A stretch of 64,000 nucleotides of DNA. Source: Cristatella mucedo. Taxonomy: Eukaryota > Bryozoa > Phylactolaemata > Cristatellidae. The DNA lies in the NCBI GenBank assembly GCA_009760855.2, contig WPIO01000039.1:3488226-3552225 (forward strand). Reading direction: 5' to 3'. This document shows positions 1 through 12,190 of the stretch, piece by piece. A program made the position numbers and the translations under genes. Within the stretch, counting starts at the first letter, position 1. The number at the start of each line of letters is the position of its first letter. The notes beneath the pieces are model-generated. The model was not told the origin of the DNA and searched no databases. It was given only the letters and a program-made list of their open reading frames with translations.

Positions 1-2688
1 ATCGATATCGGTAAATACACGGTATTTTAGAAATTGTTCCGACAGCGATTTGCAGAGGTATGCATTTCCTGCAAACAGCTGATGATCCTTGCCTGCCATA
101 CGCAATGCTTATTTCCTTTTGATTTGAGTTTGCACCAATGCTTTGGTTGCAGACCATCAAATGCGTGCTATGCATGATCTTCTCGAAGACTGCTCGCAAC
201 CATCTCGGACAATCTAGCCGAGGGAAACCGGTGCCTAGGCTAGATCGTCCGAGAAATATTTCTGTTTTACAAAATTACAAATAATTCAAGCATAATTGAC
301 TAATAATACATTTTTTCTTATTTATATTTGTTCCGTTTGCCACCATATTCCTTTACTCTTTCCTGTCTCCATATCGATCAGTCAATATGGAGAACATATA
401 ATCACAGAAAAAATAGTTGTTATTAAACGAAGGGTTAACCCTAAACCCTAAAGTCTATTTTTGTATTTTAGTTCTGTGTTGGTAGGTTCTATCTCAAAAT
501 TATTATCTTTGTCTGGACTATTTTGTCTTGGGCTGGTTCGCGTGCAAGTTATTTCGTCGGGGGCTATTGTGTCCGGTCACCGAGATAAGTACCTGCTAAT
601 TAAGTACGTATAGAAAATCTGAGATACACTGCAGTCTCCTAAATTTATTTTTCATTTGAAAAACAAAACAAATAAGAGACATCCCAGGTTTTGAGCACTG
701 TGCATTTGTCGAGGTCTGCAGGTCTACAGAGAAGCAGCAACATATGCACGTATGTTATGCAGGCAACTGATCGCTGGCGCTTGTGACGCCGTGTTCAATT
801 TCAAAGGACCAACACTTTTTTGGGCATAGCTACTTTCCCACGGCCCGAGTCCAACCGTGGTTGCAAGCTCTTGTAAAGCCACGCATGCACGTTAGGCCGA
901 GTTTTCAGACCTTGTGCATGCGGAAGAGCTGTCCTCACCTACTAGGACCTGAGTAAGTCTGGTAGCTGATAAGTCTCATGTTGTGGGCCGAAGCACCCAC
1001 AATGGTGTCAGCTTGGTACACAATGGCACACAAGTCTGTGCATGCAGTCAGCCGAATCAAAAGAACTCCACTAACCCGTATAAGTAATCATTTAAAGCCT
1101 CGGGTTTGAGCCTTCTAGGGATAGCAAATGAGAATACAATATCATACGGCTTAGTTGGCGGAGCAATGCCCAGGCAGAACTGACGCAGCTGAGATCATTC
1201 CCTGCTCAAGGCAAGTTTCTTCCTGCTCCGGGTCCCACGGGCAGACAGCATAACTTCGCTTATTATTTCCTAATATGGTTAAAAAGTCTTTGCAAGATCA
1301 AGATTCAGTTGCTCTGGTGAACCACTTACTTACTTAGTCTTGACTAAACCTCCGGCGTGGATGTAAATGTATGCAGATAGTTGGAGGCACGGGCATAGCC
1401 ACTAATGCGTTACTAGGGTCAGATAAATCTTCTCAGAGGGGGACTGTACCTGGACCTTGGCCGAACCAAAGGTCAATGATAGCACTTTCTGGTTCTTGGT
1501 GCTCGATTATGTAGGCTGGCGGTTGGGTCAGTTAAAACGTCAGGTCACCTTCGCCACGATTGAGCATTTATGTATTAGTTCGCTAGCCTATGCCAGTGTA
1601 AAATCATGGTCAACCCCAAATTTACTTTTGAAGGTGGGCTTGTGTATCTGGTTCTAGCTGACCTAGCGGGTACACCCACCATACCAGTGGGAAATCCTGC
1701 ATATCTTTCTTGGTGTATCAAAATCTTTTGTAGAAGGAAAATCGAACGCTTCTGAAAATGGTCTTTATTATGGTTTGTATTACAAAAAACGTTAAATCAT
1801 GTTCCATATTCATGGTTGTATAGTTGTTATCTGCAATTTTTATGCTCATATACTACAACCATAAAACCGAAAAAAGCGTAGAAACGTGATATTTGATTTG
1901 AAAACGAAAGACCGTGCATATAAGCGTGCCATTGTGAAGCGGCTCAGACGATTGGTGGCACTGGCTGTTTCGATCGGGCTCTTTTTCTTATCAATTAAGC
2001 TGAGAGATGGCGTCTGCAGCATCTAAGTACTAGATGTTAATTAACAACTATGATCAAAAGCCTGCTCATCACTATTTCAAAACGAACTTCGCAGTTTCAT
2101 TTTCAATGTCAGCTTTGAGAGTGCATTGTGTGGCTACATATGCATTGGCAAGTTATCTCTCTCGATATTTTAGCGCGATCGTAAGTATGACGACAGCGAA
2201 TTGTATTATCACACTCAAGTTCTTATGGACTCAAATTCAACAGTAACTAGGGGGAACGGAGTTTGCCCTCGTTTGTTCTAGAATTATTTCAATTTAAGTT
2301 TGGTACTTTCTCACGGTTGATAAATAAATATGGTCTCGTTCAAACTAATTTTTATTTTCTACTGTGAAATTAACGTTCCCTATAATTCACATTTTCGGGT
2401 TCTCTTTCAATATGTCAGCCCCGGTTAGCGAATAAGAAATCAGTTTGCTTTTACGGGAAATTCGTGCACGTGCGAGTAGATCCAAAATTACTGTTAATAC
2501 AGTGGGTAGATTAATTAGTAAAGCATCTTTAATGGCTAACTCAAATGGCCGAAAGGAATTAGAAGGTGCCTGCTTAGCCGTCCTAGCTTCGAACTTTTTC
2601 AGAATTTATTTAAAGCTCTTGTTCTGTCTAGTTTCTGCTTCACCCGTCAGCTGCTACTTACTGCATGCATCGCTCTTTTCCGTCAAAG
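1..2688. other. Gene-free stretch before the O-methyltransferase exons
   Basis: I see no exon, tRNA or recognisable transposon here. Short ORFs (for example 1457-1657 and 2034-2246 on the plus strand) have no family resemblance. The missing 5' exons of the O-methyltransferase (about 60-70 residues in this family, upstream of the SAM-binding glycine motif) may lie in this stretch unrecognised or to the left of the window. A short CCCTAAA-like run near 430-452 is too short to mean anything. Confidence 0.5.
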
Positions 2689-2807
2689 GTGTTTATACAG
2701 GATACAGTGCTCTATCGATCGCACTTGTCCTGCCACAAGACGGCAAAGTCGTGGCCTGCGATGTGAGCCAAGAGTTCGCCGACATAGGAAAGCCTTTCTG
2801 GAAGGAG
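2689..2807 (+). CDS. O-methyltransferase exon: SAM-binding loop
   Basis: It encodes GVYTGYSALSIALVLPQDG and continues through VVACDVSQEFADIGKPFWKE, the Rossmann SAM-binding strand-loop and the next acidic strand. The acceptor is taken as the AG at 2687-2688 (pyrimidine-poor, so the start is the least certain border); the donor after GAG at 2807 is GTAGAG. Reading continues in phase 0 into the 4896 exon. Confidence 0.88.
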
Positions 2808-5800
2808 GTAGAGCAGACTTACAGCGTTATTCTCTGAATTTGCGTCACGTTTGCTGCCGACCAAGAGCAGCTCGAGTCACATTGCTAGTGAGATCCTGAT
2901 GTATAGCGTAGCATATTCCGCAAGCCTATTCCTGCTTGCTGTGGCCGTGCCTTTACGTGGCCTTGCTCAAGTGCATGCTTTGTTTGAGTGCCTGCTGTGG
3001 TTCGGCATGCAGCTTAGCCGAATGAGACTAACTGGCTTGCAGCGAAGCTAGAGCCAACGTGTCTCGACCGGTGCATAGACGACGAGCCTGTATGAGTGCC
3101 TTGGGATCAGCTGCGGGATGTACGATTAGTTTCCGGAAGACAACTTAGAGGCGTTAATGTTGCGGGTTGGCTGTTTGCTTGTTGTTGAGAGCAAACCAAG
3201 TAAAAAAAACCAACCCTTGACCTGTCGGTTGTGAATTTTCGCAATCCCATTGCTGCCCTGCTTTGGCCTCAGATAATGTGCTCGCCTTTAACGACCAAGT
3301 TCGTTGTTTTGAGCCAGCAGCACAAGTAAAGCACCTGGATAGGGATGGCTTTCTTTTAGAGTGCAATACAATGGAAGTATATATTCGATATGAACATTCA
3401 TATTACTCTATATCCCTATCACCAATGGCTACTGGTACCATTTAGCTACTGTAGCATCCTCAAATTGACTTCAATACGTGTTTTCTGGATTTATTACCAT
3501 ACTTAGGGTTCAAATGCATAATTATCGTTCAGGTATTAAGACGTAATTGATCCTCGAATCCTAAAGTGGCATCAATACCGAGAACTGCTCCCATTTTCCA
3601 TTTTCCTTGTTATGGTATTATTGGCCATTCTGTTACGGTAAGAACTTCGGTTGCAACATAATGGATCTCACTGAATGGCCTTCTTCAAGTTAGAAACGGA
3701 ATCGAAAGTGCTGACGAGTGCTTCACTTAAAAAAGAAACTTATTAAGGAAATCTTGTCTAACCTGGATGTAAACAGGAAGCAGCTTATATGAGAATTCAA
3801 AATTTGTCGATCTCTGCTTCCTATGCAGTTTGTATCTCAACTTGCTGAACCTTGGTAGATTGACGTTCCTGCGTGAAACTTGTTGAAATGCAAGTTTGTA
3901 ACTTTTTACAGCTTCATTTTCAATGTAGCTTAATGCCTTTTATATTCTGTGACTCGGATAATACTTCACATTTCCAAATAAAGTTCAAACTGCAATTTTA
4001 ACTATAACGTAACTCAAGATTATTTCTGATTTCTGTTGAATAGGTTTTCCTATAAATGCCCATGATTTGCCGAAAATAAAGCTCCAGCACGTTTCAAGAC
4101 AACGTAGAGGAAAACTTGGTGAACAAGCAGTGATGCAGTAAGAAGAGAAATGAATGGAATCACACAAAGCTAATGAACCAATTGTTAGACATGTGCGGGC
4201 TTATCAGCTGTGAGTATGCATGCAGACATTAGCTCAAAAATGCTGTACCTGCATATGTACAGTAAATCTTTATATGGTTCTTGCAGAAGCTAAGAGTATG
4301 CTTAAATCGCATTATTAGATAACCCTATGAGAAATTTAGGCGTTCAGTAATGCTAGATTAATAGAAATATGTATTTAAATTATACGTGACAAGAATAATT
4401 TCAACAACAGCCCAGTATCTGGTTGGTTTTCATCCGGGTAGCAACGGTTGTCAGCTTTACGGGTTATGCTTGAACGAGGCAGGCGTCTCAGGTCACCATT
4501 GTTGCTGTAGAAAACGTTGCCCTGGCTGTACCACAATTCGTAATGGTGGTCAATAGCCACGGGATATTTAAAGACTTCGAAGTCCTCCCAAGTCTTGGCA
4601 TAATTGCAGATAATCGATAGTCGATGTGAAAAGCCTTGACTTCAGAGCGATGTTCTGTGATTTGATCATCCGTCGTTTCTGGGTAGGCGTAGGCAAGTGC
4701 AGATTTGCCTCATTCTGGCGTCTAGTTTTGAATAATCGGACATTCAAGCCCCCATGCTCTTCTACTCTGGAACGCTCAGCCCATGCGCATATACGACTGC
4801 ATTGCCTGTGGAATAAACAGTACGAATGCGTTTTGTTGTTGCTCCAATCAGGAGCTCGAGAAATGGTCTGACCACTTTCTGTCACTTTTTTTTAGGCTGG
4901 TGTTGATCATAAGATAGACCTGAGAATCGCCCCGGCTGTAGATACGCTGAGTAAGTTTTCCTTGAAGTTAACGAATTTGGTCCGAGCACCAGCCATAGTG
5001 AGTGTGGCATCTCATTGACGTCAGGTGCCACCAACTTTCTGTTAGCGTTGATGTCGGTGTAATCATCAAGCCATCGCGAGAAGCCAAGCAGGCTGACAAT
5101 GCTTAAGTGAGACTGGTTCTTTATTTTGTGATTACTAGTGGAATTTCTTTGGGTGAATGTTCATTTGCACTGCCAGCTTTGAGCTCTCAATACTCGGACA
5201 GGAGTGCTATGAGCTACTTAGTCAAACAAGTTTCCTTTTTTTCGTCAATCTCCTTTGCTAAATGTGGCACACTATGCCATGATCAATGTTTCAATTGACG
5301 ACTCCCATATCTAAATGCAGCGGAAATGCCAGATCAGCTGTACAATCAATTATAGCTGAGAGTAGTAAAAAGCAGACCCAGGACTAATGCTAAGTAGCGT
5401 AAATGTAGTTATTACGAATGCGGCTGTGCTCAATGCATTTGCAGAGCTTTAGAATCAAATGGTATTTCATCGGAGCAATCCTGCTAGGCCAGCTGCACAC
5501 GGTGCCCTGGTAGGGCACGTGCTAGGCATCATGCTTTGATGTAGGAGAGCTAATTTGAGATGTCACACATATGGGAATATGTTAAGGGATAGACATGGGT
5601 TTAGAATGTGGTGCAAAATACCTGTATACGAATAATACATTGTATTCTAATGAAGACCCTGCTTTCTAGCACCGAAGGCCACCTTGCTGCATAGCCGATA
5701 AGAAGCCAATGTTGGTTGACTCTAATATTCGTACCTTCTGCTGCAAAATGATACATTCGGGATCTGAAGTTTCAAGTAAATTTCGCGGCCTTTTTGGCTG

Positions 5801-7322
5801 TGCCGAAAGCTCGTTATTAAGTTGGACATGGACTTAGTTGTATCGCTATCCGAAATTGTACCTACAGATTCGGAAGCTATTATCTAAATCACCTACATCA
5901 CTTCTCTTCATACGTGCGAATAAATGAACAAATAAACTTTTCGATCTTGAAGCTGAATCTTGGTTCGTTGAAATAAAGTGCTAAGTAAGGTCATAGCAAC
6001 CAGTTAATTAGGGCACACCCTTGACTGGTCACCAGCTTGTATTGCCTGGATACAGAGGTAAAGCCACAATTACCATCTAGGGGGCAACTCTCGGAAGATT
6101 TTTATGTAAGGGCAAGTGCCACAAGGAATTTAATGTATCCGTCTGTAACTCCACAAAGTCATAAAGACTATGTGGATGTTAGGCAGGAGAGTTTTGTATA
6201 GCACACTCACAGCCTAAGCGGCTTTCGGTACGCATTTGGTAGCCAAAGGACTTCGTCTCATGCAAAAAAGAGAAAGTTGGAAGCAGAGCATAGCATAGCA
6301 GTCAAGAGAGCAGTTGAGGTAGTGAGTAGCAAGGAAGTAGCAGCTCAGGACCGCTGAAAAGGACGAGCCATAATTGGCAGCAGGAGAGTAGTTGTCGTTG
6401 CGTAAGGATTGTGGAAGCAAGCTCCACAGTCTAAGACCTGCAGAGCTAAAGCTTCTGTCGCCAACGGTCTTTACAATTATTAGATTATAGCCTACAATCA
6501 GAGTGTTTTTTTACACGAACCCGGAGGTTTCTTATCGAGTGGAAGTAGGGCCTTATTTCGTTGTTAGTAGCTGTCGGAAGGCATAGGAGAAGAGGGCGAC
6601 CGCAGGTCACAGTTCAACTTGCCATAGTGGGTAAACGCCCTCTGCCTCCTGGCTCCTACACTGCATGGATTCAAACTTAGCAAAAATTGCAATGAGCACA
6701 GACGATCGTTTCTCACAAGCAAGCAATCTTGCAGGCTGTAGTCACTCTTGCTAAATTGTTAATCTCGGAGGCAAGAGACACTTGCCTACAACATTTGATA
6801 GGGGTCGTTGGCGTCGGTAGGATAGATCATCAGAAGGTATCTTGCATGATTTGCCCTCGGACCATGCGTGTGGCCTGCAATGTCAGACTAAGTATGTCTC
6901 GAAAGCGAGACTCAGATCTGCTACAGTGCAGCTGGCTTGTGCTGCGACTCTGCTGTCATACACTCGTGTCGTCAGACTGCTCGTGTCCACCTTTGGTTTT
7001 CTTAAAAGCAAAGCGTTTTTGCAGCGACCGATTGCCTTTCAGTAGACAGTTTCGGTTTATAAAACCGCCAGAGCCGCCCGGAAGCGAATCTCTTATGCTG
7101 GATGGGTGGTGGCATTGGCTTCTTTATTCACCATTCAAACTTGTTTTAGACTACCTCATAAGCAGCGGGGAAGCTGGCACTTTTGACTTCGTGTTCATCG
7201 ATTGCGACAAGCTGAGTTACGATCGGTGTTATGAGTTGTCTCTAACCTTGACCCGCCCAGGAGGTCTCATCGCCGTTGACAACGTATGTCCTGACTACTA
7301 AGCGAATGCTTCTTCGTGTATG

Positions 7323-7360
<38 letters not shown>

Positions 7361-7569
7361 TGTGTGCCACTTGCGATTAGTTTGCAATGCGTCGCTTGTG
7401 ACTTTGATTGCAGGCCCTTTATGACAAGGAGGTTCTTAATCCTGATGTTACGGACGAAAACGCAAAAGCAATACATAAATTAAACACCAAGATTAAAGAT
7501 GACAAGAGAGTCGATGCAGTGCTGCTGGAAATAGGAGATGGTACGATGCTTGCGTGGAAGAAGCTATAA
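2689..7569 (+). CDS. SAM-dependent O-methyltransferase, caffeoyl-CoA/COMTD1-like (3' four exons)
   Basis: The product transfers a methyl group from S-adenosylmethionine to a hydroxyl, as in the class I, metal-dependent caffeoyl-CoA/catechol O-methyltransferase family; the substrate cannot be told. Exons: 2689-2807, 4896-4950, 7150-7283, 7414-7569, about 154 codons, with phases that fit and GT/AG at each internal junction. Visible family landmarks in order are the SAM-binding GVYTGYSALSIAL, the acidic VVACDVS, PFWKEAGVDHKIDLRIAPA, the metal/catalytic block FVFIDCDK, PGGLIAVDN, and the C-terminal KIKDDKRVD...LEIGDGTMLAWKKL before a TAA stop. The family usually has FIDADK; here the middle residue is Cys. 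The family is about 220-260 residues, so 60-100 N-terminal residues are missing. Introns hold a decayed LINE (6125-6480) and a GT microsatellite. No frameshift or stop interrupts the exons, so the gene looks functional. Confidence 0.9.
4896..4950 (+). CDS. O-methyltransferase exon: AGVDHKIDLRIAPAVDTL
   Basis: A 55-base exon with a strong T-rich acceptor (ends TTTTTTTTAG at 4895) and donor GTAAGT-like at 4951. It supplies the conserved AGVDHKIDLRIAPA segment that follows PFWKE in this family, and leaves one base for the first codon of the 7150 exon. Confidence 0.9.
6125..6480 (-). repeat. LINE family B, 3' end fragment (intronic)
   Basis: The minus strand encodes the LWSLLPQSLRNDN...[17 protein letters not shown] region and ends with the family B 3' UTR (CTTTATGACTTTGTGGAGTT followed by GAGATACATT-like tail at about 6131). 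It is a 5'-truncated, frame-broken copy in the last-but-one intron of the O-methyltransferase. Other family B copies are at 9800-10795, 19846-20335, 24010-24400, 45620-46085 and 55260-55735. Confidence 0.8.
7150..7283 (+). CDS. O-methyltransferase exon: catalytic/metal-binding block
   Basis: 134 bases, acceptor TTGTTTTAG at 7149, donor GTATGT at 7284. It encodes YLISSGEAGTFDFVFIDCDK, then SYDRCYELSLTLTRPGGLIAVDN. In the family the first Asp of the D-x-D block and the Asp-Asn of AVDN coordinate the divalent metal; both are kept. Cys replaces the usual Ala between the two Asp residues. Confidence 0.92.
7315..7366. repeat. (GT)n microsatellite in the last O-methyltransferase intron
   Basis: An almost pure GT run begins about 30 bases after the donor at 7284, with one GTACG interruption. 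It lies between the catalytic exon and the terminal exon. Confidence 0.95.
7414..7569 (+). CDS. O-methyltransferase terminal exon
   Basis: Acceptor TTGATTGCAG at 7413. It encodes ALYDKEVLNPDVTDENAKAI and then the KLNTKIKDDKRVD and LEIGDGTMLAWKKL blocks, 51 codons followed by TAA at 7567-7569. This is the family's usual C-terminus, where the final strand and the GDG(L/T) turn complete the fold. Confidence 0.92.
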   Translation, partial: ALYDKEVLNPDVTDENAKAIHKLNTKIKDDKRVDAVLLEIGDGTMLAWKKL

Positions 7570-7579
7570 AGCAGGTTAC

Positions 7580-7585
7580 AATAAA
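7580..7585 (+). terminator. Possible polyadenylation signal of the O-methyltransferase
   Basis: AATAAA begins 11 bases after the TAA stop at 7567-7569. This would give a very short 3' UTR. It is the only such hexamer I noted close to the stop; use of a later site cannot be excluded. Confidence 0.4.
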
Positions 7586-7869
7586 TATTAGCCAAGAAGT
7601 CACTTACGGTGTTAATGCTGCTAGTACCAAGTTTTCGAGTTCACTGGTTGCAGCTTCAACGACGTACCAGCGATAACCATTAAGAATCTAAGTCACTTTG
7701 CTTTTGCTTACTTCTCGTAAAAATGGGATACCTCGGGGGTTGCATAGCTCATAGCAACTTGCTTTTTAAATTGACTTGAGTATGGGTACCGGCTTTAGCC
7801 TTGAGTTCACCGAAAAACCTTCTTAGCCCTTGAAATAGAAGATTAATTTACAATCTACCGCCCATACTC

Positions 7870-7893
7870 CCACACTTGCACACGCACACACAC

Positions 7894-7946
<53 letters not shown>

Positions 7947-7976
7947 CAGACACGCACACAAACACGTACACACACC
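7870..7976. repeat. (CA)n-rich microsatellite
   Basis: Interrupted CA repeats with CATA and TATATATA patches. ORFs reported across it on either strand are artefacts of the dinucleotide repeat. Confidence 0.95.
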
Positions 7977-8689
7977 CAAACTCATAGAGGTGATAGCACC
8001 CTCATAGGTATTGGTGTGTACTTGATGGGAAGAAAACATTCTAGGATTGTCATTAGTCCAAGACTGGGTGAAATTGTACATAAACCTTAGAGCCTGCAAC
8101 CTTTTGGGAAGCTACAATTTGGTCAAGGGATGCTCGCTTATCTGCTAGGCGAAGTCGTAAGGTTTTTGGGCCACCGTTTCTCAAAGAGTACATAAAACAT
8201 TACCTGGCGGATCTCTTTCCCGACAAAACAGCAACAAATTGCCGGGCTTCCGTGAGGACGGTCATCGAGGGCGACATCGAGGAGTGGAGCCCAATGTTTT
8301 TGGCTGGTTGGTGCTGCGACATCATTTTGCGGGGGTGGGGGGCTTTCAGAGCTATACAAATTTCGGCTGCTAGTTCAGCTGCATGTGTATTATTTCGCGT
8401 GACGGCTACAAATGAAGCACTGTGTCATAGTCTGTAACTCTGGAAGCACACTGCCAGACTCAAGTCTGCGTTCTTTCAGCTAATGCAAACAGGAAAAAGC
8501 GATGACGATGAGAGTTCTGTTTAGCCTCACAACAGTTATGTGATTCGATAAAATGAGTTTCGAACATGCGTTGCCCGCTCCAAGCGCCCAGAAGCCAAGA
8601 ATGGGAATGTTCACTATTAAATGGCAATTTGTCCGTAGTGTTTTAGTAATCATTGTATTTTAACAGAGTTTTCCGACAATTTAAAAATA

Positions 8690-9205
8690 AATGACCAGGC
8701 TTCCCTGTACCGATCCATCTGGCCACCAGTCAAGCAACGGATCGACTTCAAGGTTTTTTTCGCTCACTTTTAGGTCCCGTCATTCTTTGGCTCCAGCCTA
8801 CCTATCGCATCTATCCCCCCTACCAGGCTCAGCATCCTACCTCCTGCTTTTTGGAATCTGTTTACCTATAACTCGTACAAACCTCAAATCCTTTGGAAAC
8901 CGTGCATTTAGTTCTTGTGCTCCCAAAGCCTGGAGCTCACTCCCTACTTCCGTAACGACATCCCCCAATTTGACCACATTTAAAAAGAAATTAAAAACGC
9001 ACCTACTTATGACAGCATTTAGTGGGTCCATGTGATTCGTCCTTTGTGTGCTTATTCGTGCTGACACTGTTGCATGCTGCCACTAACCACACTTGCATGC
9101 TGACCCTGTGCGTGTCACCCCTAGCCATGTTATTCATGTTGTTTAACAAGCATGATAGTTCCCTGGGGGTGCTTTATCAAGTGTTTTATTATTAATATCT
9201 TAGGT
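8690..9205 (+). repeat. LINE family A, 5'-truncated 3' end
   Basis: The reading 8691-9035 gives the C-terminus of the reverse transcriptase polyprotein ([32 protein letters not shown]). It is followed by the family's ~170-base 3' UTR (GCTGACACTGT...ACCCTGTGCGTGTCACCCCTA) and ends at GTGCTTTATCAAGTG plus ATT repeats near 9195. This layout is typical of L2/CR1-clade non-LTR retrotransposons with short-repeat tails. It is only about 0.5 kb long and dead. Confidence 0.85.
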
Positions 9206-9799
9206 AGCACGGAACGTACAGCTATGCATCTCAAACGATTAGAGTTAACAATAATTATAATTTTAATAATACATCTGTATTGAGCCTTCAGCGAACTTCA
9301 TCTCCTTCTAGGCGAATCACATACTCTTAAAGAAAGCATGATCAAATGGTTAATGGTAACATGCACGATATCAACAAGCATAACATGCTTAGGGTGACAT
9401 GTACAGTACTGATGTAGAAAAAGTGGTTAGTGGTAGAATGGTGAGTGACAGCACGTACAAGCACATTAACAAAAAATCTCAAGGACCCACGAAAGGCTGT
9501 GATAGAGAGGTACATTTTTCGCTTCTTTTTAAATTTCGCGTCGGGAAATTTTGTCAGTCGGGAGTTCAAACCCTTGGGAGCATACACGAACTGCGGGAAC
9601 ATACGAGGAGTAGTTTTGATATAGGCTGCAGTCAAAGAATAAATGGACCTAAAAGTAGGTGATGGAGCCTTGAAGTTAAAACACTGCTTAATTGGGAGCC
9701 AGTGCAGTTTGGCAAGAAGTGGTGAGATGTGGCAACTGCAACGCTCACGACAGACAAGCTTGGCTGCAGTTTTGCACCAACAATAAGACACTAATTGTA

Positions 9800-10795
9800 A
9801 CGTATTGTAATGCAATGTATCTCCTTCTGTAACTTCACAAAGTCATACCACCGCCACCGTATTCACCGTCGGCGCGCTTGCCGTAGCCGTAGCCGTAGCC
9901 GTCGCCACCGTATTCACCACCAGCGTATCCTCCGAAAGAGTCTGAAAAAAAGAACGTGCATTGTAAAGAGCGCACATCGGTTGCAAAGATCTCACGCGAT
10001 TCCTTCCGCTTCGGCACTAGTTGTTGCTACGGGGGGATGCAGGTGCTCAAGCCGGCAGGAGCGACGGGATTGACCCTCAGCGGCACACGTACCACGTACC
10101 CTAGCAGCTCGTTTGTAACCCAACTAAAAATCAGCCGCTACGCAGCAATAAGCAAACGCTGGCCATTCTCCCTTCGGCCCTAGGGAGTCGCACAGCGTAA
10201 GGGAAGCGACCATAAAGACAATGTGGGTGTTAGGCAGAAGAGCTTTGTATAGCACACTCACAGCCTAAGCGGCTTTCGGTAAGCATTCGGTAGCCAACGG
10301 ACTTCGTCTCACGCAACAAAGAGAAAGTGGGAAGCATAGCAGAGTCAGGAGAGCAGTTGAGGTAGTGAGTAGCATAGAAGTAGCAGCTCAGGACCGCTGA
10401 AAAGGATGTGCCATAGTCGGTAGTAGTAGGGTAGTTGTCATTGCCTGAGAATTGTGGAAGCGAGTTCCGCAGTCTAGGACTTGCAGAGCTAAGGAGCTTA
10501 AGCGGAGGAATGGAACAGCTAATTTATTGTCCACACAGGACCTGAGGTCGCGAAAAGGCTTAAACTGGTGCAGCAGTTCAGCTAGGTACGAAGGAGCCAA
10601 GCCGTGGCGGGCCTTGTGGGTCAGCGTAAGAACTTTGCACTGTATCCGTTGCTCAACCGGCAACCATCCTAGCTCTTTCAGCAAAGGAGACACGTACTCA
10701 AACCGCTGGGACTTGAAGACTAGCCTTGCAGCCATATTCATTGTCTGCTGTAGTGGCATAATAGCTTTCTTTGGCAGCCCAGCCAAAAGGTAATT
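9800..10795 (-). mobile_element. LINE family B copy nested in LINE A
   Basis: The minus strand encodes [59 protein letters not shown] and SCVDNKLAVPFL, then a degenerate C-terminus and the family B 3' tail at 9800-9847 and 10211 onward. It is 5'-truncated at about 10795. The 3' tail is split by an unrelated 363-base insertion (9848-10210). Family B resembles L2/CR1 reverse transcriptases but is clearly different from family A in its C-terminal domain and 3' UTR. Confidence 0.8.
9848..10210 (-). pseudogene. Captured host-gene fragment with a Gly/Tyr-rich exon
   Basis: This segment interrupts the LINE B tail; the 4-base sequence CATA occurs at both borders (9844-9847 and 10211-10214), which could be a small target duplication. 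On the minus strand it reads as intron (ending TTCTTTTTTTCAG at about 9944) then an open exon: SFGGYAGGEYGGDGYGYGYG, then KRADGEYGGGG. The Gly-Lys-Arg after the GY repeat resembles an amidation/dibasic cleavage site of secreted peptide precursors, and GY-rich stretches occur in secreted or structural proteins; neither identity is proven. The exon is cut off at the segment border, so this is a partial copy, not a working gene. Confidence 0.5.
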
Positions 10796-12114
10796 ACAAT
10801 AATACAGGTTGGGAGACCAGCAAGCAGTGAGTTGTAGAAGTCGATGAGGAATATTAAAAATGCATGGACCAATTTGAACGCAGTATCTTTGTTTAACCAC
10901 TCCGAATTACGGCAATGTTGTTTAGATGAAAGTAGGCAGATTTTACTGTGGGGCTGATGAGGTCATCTACTAAAAGGTCTCTTTGGAACTGGACACACAG
11001 ATTTCTTGCATATGCAACAGATATGCTGGCAGAGCCGATTGCGAGCGTTAAAATTTCAAATTCATAAGTCACGTTTGCTTTGCCCATATCTACTAAGTTG
11101 ATTTTGTCGTCATTTAATTTGAAAAGGTTTGCTACCATCCATGTGTGGATGTCAGCAATACGCGAGGCAAGGAATTGTCGGAAATTATTTTGCTTGAGGG
11201 CTGGAGGAATCAAAGCAATATTACAACTGTGCGTGCTTTCTGCATAGAAGTGAAAGCCTAGATTTAACTCGGCGATCACATCGGCAAGAGGTAAAGTTCG
11301 AACTGAAGAAAAGCTGAAAAGACGTAGAGCCCTTGGAAGCCCTGTACTCCAGTGGTTCTTCCGATGATCGTTTTCCGTTCACATTAATAGTCTTTTGAGT
11401 CTACGAATGCGATAGGATCTAAGCCATGTAGTGCAGTGCCAGTGGTGCCCATACGAGATGGGAGGCACTCGAGATGGAATTCTTGTCAATAGTATCAAAA
11501 GCTGCCAAAAGATTAGGCAAAACAAAAGACTCTACCCAAGCCCTGAGAAGGTCGTTTTAACTTTTAAGTAATGCTGCTGACTCTGTAGAGAAGTTTAGCT
11601 CTAAAATCAGAACTTTCGTGCTAGGCTTGAAGTTTCAATGTAAGAGTTCAGCTGGTCTGCCACAACTCGTTCCAGTGTCAATCCAATGTTAGTCCAGAGC
11701 AACGATTGCCCAGCCCTCTTTCACGTTGCCTATCAAAATAAGCAGGGTGAAAGGGCGCTGAGCAATTCCTGCTCAAGTTTTCTTCGAACAGTGCTGCATT
11801 TTTATGTGGCTTGGAATTACATTGTAGTCGCTAAAATACAGGGAATTTTAAAAGAGGCAGGAGCTTAACCTGACTAAGATCCGTATGTCGTCAGACAAGC
11901 AGAATTTGGTAATAATAGGTGATAATAGCATTCATTTGTAGGACGCAAATTGGTCGACTGTGTGACCTTTGGTGTGAGTAGGGTCATGCACATGAACCTC
12001 AAAGAAAATGAGTCGTCAGTGCATGAAATTTGACCTTTAATCCGTCAGATAAGTTATGTTATCAAAATGAACGTTAAAAACATCCATAACGTGGAATTGT
12101 CGATTTATTGCACG

Positions 12115-12190
12115 CAGAGTAATATAAATAATACATTTGTATAGCGTCCTCAGATTACGTAATCTCTTAATGGATACTTGGCGGACGAAG
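12115..12190 (-). repeat. SINE2-type hairpin tail inside LINE A
   Basis: AATAATACATTTGTATAGCG followed by CCTCAGATTACGTAATCTCT matches the 3' end of the SINE2 family seen at 15723, 31660 and 51895 (GCGCC stem, inner AGAGATT/AATCTCT stem, then ATACAAATG and an ATT-like tail). Confidence 0.6.

Noticed and set aside
430-455. Telomere-like CCCTAAACCCTAAA
   Set aside because: Two units only; not enough for an interstitial telomere or chromosome end.
6729-7301. A 190-codon ORF ending in the O-methyltransferase catalytic block
   Set aside because: Only 7150-7283 resembles the family; the upstream part is intron that happens to be open, and a good acceptor sits at 7149.
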